Part shown: positions 16,846-21,553 of the stretch, one piece after another
Layout: each line of letters starts with the position of its first letter
Numbering within the stretch: the first letter of the stretch is position 1
Assembly (NCBI GenBank): GCA_029250565.1
Contig: JAQXFA010000153.1
Coordinates: 1-21,553, forward strand
Reading direction: 5' to 3'
Length of the DNA stretch: 21,553 bases
Source: Candidatus Thalassarchaeaceae archaeon
GTDB lineage: Archaea > Thermoplasmatota > Poseidoniia > Poseidoniales > Thalassarchaeaceae
The notes under the pieces: model-generated
Told to the model about the DNA's origin: nothing
Seen by the model: only the letters and a program-made list of their open reading frames with translations
Database searches by the model: none
Program-made: the position numbers and the translations under genes

Positions 16846-16854
16846 CTTATATAA
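16846..16854 (+). promoter_or_regulatory. TATA box of the TFB gene
   Basis: CTTATATAA is a close match to the archaeal TATA consensus, 69 nt before the TFB start codon. Transcription would begin near 16876-16880. A second, weaker box (TTTATACC, 16871-16878) is closer to the gene. Confidence 0.6.
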
Positions 16855-16922
16855 CCCCGGCTGAACGCCGTTTATACCTTTCTCTTAACATAGGTAGCAA
16901 GGTAAGAACAGAAGTGATTAAT

Positions 16923-17858
16923 ATGGCAAAAAAACAACCAGTACAAATTGAAGATATTGTAAAGTGTCCGGAGTGTAATAGTAGGAGTCTTGACCATGAT
17001 CAAACAAGAGGCGAAACCGTTTGCCAGGATTGTGGATTAGTGATTGAAGATAACGTCATTGACCAAGGTGCAGAGTGGCGTGTATTCAGTCCAGAACAAG
17101 GTGATCAGAGAGCTCGTACTGGGGCGCCAATGACTGTGATGCTACACGATAAAGGGTTGTCAACTGATATCGATTGGCAAAACAAGGATTATTCTGGTAA
17201 AACAATTAACAGCAGATTCCGCTCTCAATTTTATCGAATGAGGAAATGGCAAAAGCGCAGTAGAGTTTCAAATGCAACCGAACGCAATTTGGCTATGGCT
17301 TTAGCTGAACTTGACCGTATGGCAAGCCGTTTAGAATTACCAAAGTCTGTTCGTGAAGCAGCCGCTGTTAATTACAAGAAAGCAGTTGAAAAGCGGCTAA
17401 TTAGAGGCCGTTCAATTGAAGGTGTAGCAGCTGCAAGTTTGTATGCTGCTTGCCGCCAATGTGGTGTACCAAGAACACTCGATGAAATCGGTCAGGCAAG
17501 TAGAACTGGGCGAAAAGAGATTGGTAGGACATACCGATTCATGGTTCGTGAACTTAAGATGCGAATTATGCCAACAGGTCCTGAGGATTATATCTCAAGA
17601 TTCTGTTCTGGACTTGGCCTAGATGCTGAAGTCGAAGCAAAGGCATACGAATTAATCAAAGCAGCACAAGAAAAAGAATTGACAAGTGGACGCGGACCAA
17701 CTGGTATAGCGGCATCTATCATTTACATCGCTAGTGTATTGTGTGGCAAGCGCCGCACACAGCGAGAAGTTGCTGAAGTTGCAGGAGTCACAGAAGTGAC
17801 AATCCGTAACAGATACAAAGAACTCATTCAAAACCTCAATATTGAACTTGATATTTGA
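16923..17858 (+). CDS. tfb: Transcription initiation factor B (TFB, TFIIB homologue)
   Basis: This 311-residue protein bridges TBP at the TATA box and RNA polymerase during initiation. The zinc ribbon has C15, C18, C34 and C37 (KCPECN and CQDCG). The B-reader/linker region contains GAEWRVFSPEQ and a basic stretch MRKWQKRSR. Two cyclin-like repeats follow, with RSIEGVAAASLYAACR in the first and GPTGIAASIIYIAS in the second, and a recognition helix (REVAEVAGVTEVTIRNRYKEL) that contacts the BRE. The length is normal and no motif is lost. ATG 16923 is chosen over GTG 16914, which would add only three residues to a family that begins with a short basic tail. A strong TATA box precedes it. Confidence 0.97.
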   Translation: MAKKQPVQIEDIVKCPECNSRSLDHDQTRGETVCQDCGLVIEDNVIDQGAEWRVFSPEQGDQRARTGAPMTVMLHDKGLSTDIDWQNKDYSGKTINSRFRSQFYRMRKWQKRSRVSNATERNLAMALAELDRMASRLELPKSVREAAAVNYKKAVEKRLIRGRSIEGVAAASLYAACRQCGVPRTLDEIGQASRTGRKEIGRTYRFMVRELKMRIMPTGPEDYISRFCSGLGLDAEVEAKAYELIKAAQEKELTSGRGPTGIAASIIYIASVLCGKRRTQREVAEVAGVTEVTIRNRYKELIQNLNIELDI

Positions 17859-17907
17859 GTAACAATCCGCCGCCTATTTGATGGGTTAGACCCGTGTCGT
17901 GAATACT

Positions 17908-18294
17908 ATGGAGGCGCCAGCCTACACCGCACGCCGCCTTCTTTTTGGGCTTGGCTTGGCATTATTGATGGCTACAGCATTTGCATTAATTGATGGCAGA
18001 TTGCCACCAGCAGTTTGTGCTGAAAATGCTATTGAATGCACTGCTGGTACTGATATTTCGTGGCTTGTACCTGCTTTCACAGCAATTACATTATTCGCTG
18101 GTTTAATCATTCATCTTGGAATCACTAAAGGTGTAAAATCACCGCTTCTCCATCTATTTCCTATTGAAGGATCATCTGCTCAGCGCGAACGCATGGTTAG
18201 CGAACTCTCTGAATCACAGGATGAGGATGACCTTTCAGGTGCTTGGGCTAATCTAGAACAAGGACTTCTAAGTTCTAAAGTTGAAGAAGAGTGA
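17908..18294 (+). CDS. Small two-TM protein of unknown function
   Basis: A protein of 128 residues with membrane helices at about 11-28 and 50-71. The short loop between them has Cys at 37 and 44 and should lie outside, where they could form a disulfide. The cytoplasmic tail is acidic and contains QDEDDLSGAWANLEQGLLSS. It follows TFB by 49 nt on the same strand. No clear ribosome binding site is seen; an in-frame GTG at 17899 would add three residues. I do not recognise the family. Confidence 0.65.
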   Translation: MEAPAYTARRLLFGLGLALLMATAFALIDGRLPPAVCAENAIECTAGTDISWLVPAFTAITLFAGLIIHLGITKGVKSPLLHLFPIEGSSAQRERMVSELSESQDEDDLSGAWANLEQGLLSSKVEEE

Positions 18295-18312
18295 CATTGG
18301 GGAACGCAAATA

Positions 18313-18352
18313 TAGTCATCTCAGTAGCCCTCGGAATGACTAGGTGAGATGA
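18313..18352 (+). promoter_or_regulatory. Two mutually exclusive stems ahead of gcvH
   Basis: TAGTCAT (18313-18319) pairs perfectly with ATGACTA (18336-18342). TCATCTCA (18316-18323) pairs perfectly with TGAGATGA (18345-18352), which covers the ribosome binding site GGTGAG and the start codon. The two stems share bases 18316-18319 and cannot form together, which is the layout of an on/off translational switch. A TATA-like AAATATA (18308-18314) in the same place would, if used, start transcription too late for the full structure, so the dyads might instead be DNA operators. Confidence 0.4.
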
Positions 18353-18735
18353 TGAGTGATGCACCCGAAGAACTGTATTATACTGAAGAGCATGAATGGT
18401 TAAGAGTTGAAGGGGATGAAGTGGTTGTTGGAATTACTGATTATGCTCAAGATTCTTTGACAGATATTGTGTATGTCGAACTCCCTGAAGAGGGAATGGA
18501 AGTCGGAGAAATGGACGAGTTTGCAAGCGTTGAGTCTGTCAAGAGTGTATCAGCAATTTATTCACCACTTGCTGGAACGATTTGTGCAATCAACGAGGCG
18601 TTGGATGACGCTCCTGAATTAATCAACGAAGACCCTTATGGCGAAGGATGGATTGTTCGAATAACTATGCAAGATGCTTCCGTGTTAGAAAAGATGCTGA
18701 ACGCCTCAACATATCTTGAACAGATTGGAGAGTGA
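18352..18735 (+). CDS. gcvH: Glycine cleavage system H protein (lipoyl carrier)
   Basis: This 127-residue carrier shuttles the aminomethyl group of glycine between the P and T proteins on a lipoyl arm; H-like proteins can also serve in lipoate relay. It shows the family start YYTEEHEWLRVEG, GITDYAQDSLTDIVYVELPE, and the lipoylated lysine K64 in SVESVKSVSAIYSPL. The end (EDPYGEGWIVRI, then YLEQIGE) is complete. Two tandem ATGs exist at 18349 and 18352; GGTGAG at 18343-18348 is close to both and fits the second better. No gene for the P, T or L proteins or for lipoate attachment lies in the window, so it is a stand-alone copy here. Confidence 0.95.
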   Translation: MSDAPEELYYTEEHEWLRVEGDEVVVGITDYAQDSLTDIVYVELPEEGMEVGEMDEFASVESVKSVSAIYSPLAGTICAINEALDDAPELINEDPYGEGWIVRITMQDASVLEKMLNASTYLEQIGE

Positions 18736-18741
18736 GTTCAC

Positions 18742-19293
18742 TTGTCGGATGCCTCATCAAGCGAGGCAGAATTGACAATCTATGTTGACGGCTCTTGTCA
18801 AGATAATCAAAATGTAACCTCTAAAACCCCTGCTGGATGGGGTGCAGTCGTTGTTACAGGTGACAATCAACGAGGTAATGGGACGGGTGTTGTAGAAACT
18901 GAAATCAGCGGCTTGGTAATCACTGATCCTAGTGCAGATGAATTCCTCGGCGCGGAAGTTGGCTCAAACAATACCGCCGAACTCAGTGCTATTGCTCATG
19001 CATTACGCTGGCTTCTTGTTCAAGCGGGCCAATCTAAAATAATCATCAGAGGAGATTCTCAATATGCTTTGGAAATAGCGCAAAATAATTGGCGGGCAAA
19101 AGCGAACAAAGATCTTGCACAACGTGTACAATCTCTTTGGGATGAGGTGTCATCACTGCGCCCACTAACAGGTGAGTGGGTTCGGGCGCACCGAGGTCAT
19201 CGTTGGAACGAACGTGCAGACCATCTTGCTTTTCGGGCAATGCAAGGAGAACAACCTCTCCCCCTTGAATTTTGGAAACCAGGTCAAAGGTGA
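18742..19293 (+). CDS. rnhA: Ribonuclease HI
   Basis: A 183-residue enzyme that cuts the RNA strand of RNA-DNA hybrids, for example R-loops and primers. The four catalytic carboxylates are present: D16 (IYVDGSC), E80 (NNTAELSAI), D105 (IIRGDSQYAL) and D160 (NERADHLA), with the catalytic-loop histidine H150 in AHRGH. A short insertion with several acidic residues (about 50-72) widens the first sheet. It starts with TTG; GGAGAGTGAG at 18727-18736, overlapping the gcvH stop, is a fitting ribosome binding site. The 6-nt gap to gcvH suggests co-transcription. Its stop codon abuts, without a gap, the stop of the minus-strand gene. Confidence 0.93.
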   Translation: MSDASSSEAELTIYVDGSCQDNQNVTSKTPAGWGAVVVTGDNQRGNGTGVVETEISGLVITDPSADEFLGAEVGSNNTAELSAIAHALRWLLVQAGQSKIIIRGDSQYALEIAQNNWRAKANKDLAQRVQSLWDEVSSLRPLTGEWVRAHRGHRWNERADHLAFRAMQGEQPLPLEFWKPGQR

Positions 19294-19719
19294 TTATTCC
19301 TCTTCATCTCGTAATGGTCCTTCAATGACCAACCAAGCATAAGCCGCATGCAAAAACATTAGCATAGCATATAGCAGAAGAATAAGAGATGCTGGTACTG
19401 GTACGAATACACCATTTTCAGATAGAGTTTTTAACAGTAAAATAAGGGCAATTGCAGCCATCCCATCAACTACAGAAACCATGGCAATTTGTTGTGGTTT
19501 ACAACGGTAAATTTTGAGATAAGGTATCAAACCATCTTTACGGAATTGCCATCGGTATTTTGCAACATAGACAAAACCAAGACCAACTAAGGCAATAACT
19601 CCGCGAGTGAAAGTTTGCTCTTGCCAAGGACCTTCAGGTGTATTCCATTCAACGAAGGATTGTGCTACGCAGATGAGTCCGACAACAAGTTGCCAACGCC
19701 ATTCAGGTTCCTTTGCCAT
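19294..19719 (-). CDS. Four-TM membrane protein of unknown function
   Basis: This 141-residue protein has hydrophobic helices at about residues 9-24, 36-55, 76-98 and 106-131, joined by short loops with a basic one after helix 2 (KYRWQFRKDG). It ends with an acidic tail (RDEEE). It begins 25 nt after the stop of the HEAT-like gene on the same strand and is probably its operon partner. GAGGT lies 12 nt before the ATG, a little far for a ribosome binding site. I see no motif that points to a function. Confidence 0.7.
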   Translation of the reverse strand: MAKEPEWRWQLVVGLICVAQSFVEWNTPEGPWQEQTFTRGVIALVGLGFVYVAKYRWQFRKDGLIPYLKIYRCKPQQIAMVSVVDGMAAIALILLLKTLSENGVFVPVPASLILLLYAMLMFLHAAYAWLVIEGPLRDEEE

Positions 19720-19744
19720 AGTTATCCCACAACCTCTTTGCGCT

Positions 19745-21133
19745 TCAATTGAGGGGTTCAGGGATGGGTCCTTGACCGATAATATGTGCTTTCCAAGCCT
19801 CAGCCCTCTCAGGGTTTCTTACTTCTAATACTGACCAAAATTTATCAAGTGAATTTGCAGATTTTGTGTGAATCATATTACCAATTATTGCAAATGATTC
19901 GGTATCAACATCTTGCATCCGCAGTAATAATTCTCTCATTCTTACTCCTGCAACTTCATCATTCTCAAGCCATAAGGGAACTAAAATATCCTGTGAATCA
20001 ACTCGATCTAATTCAAGATAGTCTCGAATACAGGTTTGTATGAAAAGACGACGAATTCCGGGGTCTTCATCAGTTGCAGATTTTTTAATTCGGCTTAGGA
20101 AAGCCTCAGAATCAATAGTTGCTAATTCTTTGAGAGCCGCTGTAGCTGCAGAACGTGCACCGGAATCCTCAGAATCGGCGAGTTGGTCTAGTGATGCTAA
20201 ACCAACATCTAATGAAGCCCTAAGGAGATGAGGAAGTATGTCTGCAAGTGCGATATTAACGCGAGATTCTACCCTTGTTTGTAGCGCAGTTAATACCATT
20301 AATCCAGATTCTGTATTTACTTCTAACAATCTTGGTACACATGATACTAATTCAGCAGCAACGAGTTCAGGTTGGGACCTAACCATCTGTTCAAATCTAT
20401 TTGGTAAAGCCATTTTTTCAACTAAGATTGGTCTCTCCAACATCAAACGCATCCATTTGACCAACAGAACCTTTCTCTCATCACTACCTTGTTCTAGAGC
20501 ATCAAGTAACCAGTGAGCAGCATCAATTCCACCCGACTCTTCATCGATATTAATATCGGAAGAGTTTTGTTGATTCCAATCTAGTTGATGTGGTCCTGAA
20601 AGTGGTCGAGTAGGCCACCTTCCAGGCTGACTTGTCATAGCAATGCTCTCAAGGATATGGTATCCACGGTTTTCGGCCAAACCGTCTCCTTGGGTACACA
20701 ACCCATTGGCTAAAGCAATCCCTGTATACCAACGTGTAACATCCGGTGCGTCTCTATCAAGCGCCATCGCCAACCATCCTTCACAAACCCCAAATAGAAT
20801 TCTTCTTGCCACTTCAATAAGCCTTCTAAGCAACCATTTTTCCCCTTCTTTGTCTGGATCAGAGGTTAGAGAGAGGCGGTGGGGAATCATTGACTCACGG
20901 CATTCATCAAGCAGGCTGTTGAACTTAGCTCGGTCAACTTTGAACAAACCTTCAACCTGTTCAATTACTTGAGTAGTTGATTCTGGCTCAATTAGAGGAA
21001 ATTCAGAATCAACTATTGGAGGTGGAGGTAAAGGCCAATCTAGAACAGATATTACCATTAAATCATTCAACATCTCTAGACAACGAGTGTGAATGATATC
21101 AGCAGTTTGCTGCCTTTGCCGACTAAAACCCAT
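19745..21133 (-). CDS. Probable HEAT-repeat protein of unknown function
   Basis: A soluble, acidic, almost fully helical protein of 462 residues without a signal peptide. Residues about 285-425 show helical pairs of about 35-40 residues (for example SGARSAATAALKELATID, then PGIRRLFIQTCIRDYLEL, then AGVRMRELLLRM) like HEAT or ARM repeats, which usually act as protein-binding scaffolds. A proline-rich stretch (WPLPPPPIVDSEFPLIEPE) near residue 40 probably separates a small N-terminal helical part. The reading frame is open up to 21229, but that part overlaps THEP1, so the ATG at 21133, 10 nt after the THEP1 stop, is preferred. The repeat call rests on pattern only. Confidence 0.65.
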   Translation of the reverse strand: MGFSRQRQQTADIIHTRCLEMLNDLMVISVLDWPLPPPPIVDSEFPLIEPESTTQVIEQVEGLFKVDRAKFNSLLDECRESMIPHRLSLTSDPDKEGEKWLLRRLIEVARRILFGVCEGWLAMALDRDAPDVTRWYTGIALANGLCTQGDGLAENRGYHILESIAMTSQPGRWPTRPLSGPHQLDWNQQNSSDINIDEESGGIDAAHWLLDALEQGSDERKVLLVKWMRLMLERPILVEKMALPNRFEQMVRSQPELVAAELVSCVPRLLEVNTESGLMVLTALQTRVESRVNIALADILPHLLRASLDVGLASLDQLADSEDSGARSAATAALKELATIDSEAFLSRIKKSATDEDPGIRRLFIQTCIRDYLELDRVDSQDILVPLWLENDEVAGVRMRELLLRMQDVDTESFAIIGNMIHTKSANSLDKFWSVLEVRNPERAEAWKAHIIGQGPIPEPLN

Positions 21134-21143
21134 TTCAATCCCA

Positions 21144-21553
21144 TCAGAATGTTTCACGAACAATCTTGTGGATTTTGTATGGTAGCAATGCACGATTAAC
21201 TGGAGTAACTTCCAACACCCTTGCATCATCTCTTCTTCGAATGTCTTGCAACAGTGGGTGTCGACTCTTTTTGTGTAGGGTCAAAATAGTCGGTTTATCT
21301 ACTTCAATTGCTTCTTTGACAATTTCCACAAATGCTTCAGACTCGACAGAAAATTTACCAATTTCATCAATCACAATTACTTCGTAATTGTCCATAGCAT
21401 CTTGAATAGCAGGGACGGCGACATCATCAAGCGCTTGGGGATTAATTCCAAGCCCAAGAACCCGATTTCGTGAATCAATATCTTTGTGAGCAATAGTTCC
21501 AACTTCACCTGTTTGTATATTCATGCAAGAATAGCCAATTCGAGATGTTCCAT
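21144..21553 (-). CDS. THEP1-like nucleoside-triphosphatase, 5' end outside the window
   Basis: The visible 135 residues are the C-terminal three quarters of a THEP1-type P-loop NTPase, a small archaeal and bacterial enzyme that hydrolyses ATP, GTP and other nucleotides. The Walker B segment VIVIDEIGKFSVESEAF is intact, and family features follow: PTILTLHKKS, the IRRRDDARVLEVT segment and NRALLP. The frame stays open to the window edge and the residues there (SRIGYSCMNIQTGEVG) match the part of the family after the Walker A loop, so the Met at 21524 is internal and the P-loop lies beyond 21553. The likely operon continues into the HEAT-like gene. Confidence 0.85.
   Translation of the reverse strand, partial: GTSRIGYSCMNIQTGEVGTIAHKDIDSRNRVLGLGINPQALDDVAVPAIQDAMDNYEVIVIDEIGKFSVESEAFVEIVKEAIEVDKPTILTLHKKSRHPLLQDIRRRDDARVLEVTPVNRALLPYKIHKIVRETF

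Noticed and set aside
21134..21229. 32-residue extension of the HEAT-like protein
   Set aside because: It lies over the THEP1 coding end in another frame, and the ATG at 21133 sits 10 nt after the THEP1 stop.
21144..21524. THEP1 as a complete 126-residue protein starting at 21524
   Set aside because: The frame stays open to the window edge, the upstream residues fit the family, and the Walker A loop would be missing.
1..21553. tRNA, rRNA, CRISPR, transposase or phage genes
   Set aside because: Intergenic gaps are short and none showed the expected folds, repeat arrays or terminal inverted repeats; base composition and gene style look uniform throughout.

Overview
The window looks like a gene-dense, AT-rich chromosome segment of an archaeon, most likely a planktonic euryarchaeote of the Marine Group II/III type (Thermoplasmatota, Poseidoniia-like). 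Direct evidence for Archaea is a full-length transcription factor B, adjacent subunits of DNA topoisomerase VI, a THEP1-type NTPase, and TATA boxes upstream of TFB and other genes. A giant multi-domain surface protein with PKD/CARDB-like repeats and one C-terminal membrane anchor, plus bacterial-type genes (GcvH, RNase HI, a GFO/IDH/MocA oxidoreductase, a Na+/solute symporter), fits that group. The lineage is inferred from gene content only.

Layout. 1-289 is a gene-free leader with a TATA-like box and two palindromes. 290-5362 (+) encodes a 1,690-residue surface protein: signal peptide, seven beta-propeller motifs, a von Willebrand A-like domain inserted in the fourth propeller unit, about five Ig-like domains, and a membrane anchor. 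It is followed by a two-TM protein (5483-6421, +). A two-TM protein on the minus strand (6426-6977) ends 4 nt beyond it. Divergent from this are an oxidoreductase (7105-8376) and an HTH regulator (8428-9186), both plus strand. The regulator ends tail-to-tail, with a 4-nt overlap, against the topoisomerase VI operon (top6B then top6A, minus strand, 12466 to 9183). Next, also on the minus strand, comes a two-gene operon of an aconitase/isopropylmalate-isomerase family enzyme and a Na+/solute symporter with an extra extracytoplasmic domain (16726 to 12600). Divergent from it run TFB, a small two-TM protein, gcvH and RNase HI on the plus strand (16923-19293). The window closes with a minus-strand THEP1 (cut by the window edge), a probable HEAT-repeat protein and a four-TM protein (21553 to 19294); the last abuts RNase HI tail to tail.

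How the genes relate. Most are housekeeping: transcription initiation, topology, RNA-DNA hybrid removal, central carbon metabolism. The less ordinary parts are the propeller/VWA surface protein, the isomerase with its swivel domain in front of the catalytic domains, the transporter with a fused outer domain encoded 2 nt after it, the long acidic tail on Top6B, and several leaders (surface protein, top6B, aconitase family, gcvH) with inverted repeats placed at the ribosome binding site or promoter. No rRNA, tRNA, CRISPR array, insertion sequence or phage gene was seen, and no stretch longer than 300 bases lacks a gene.
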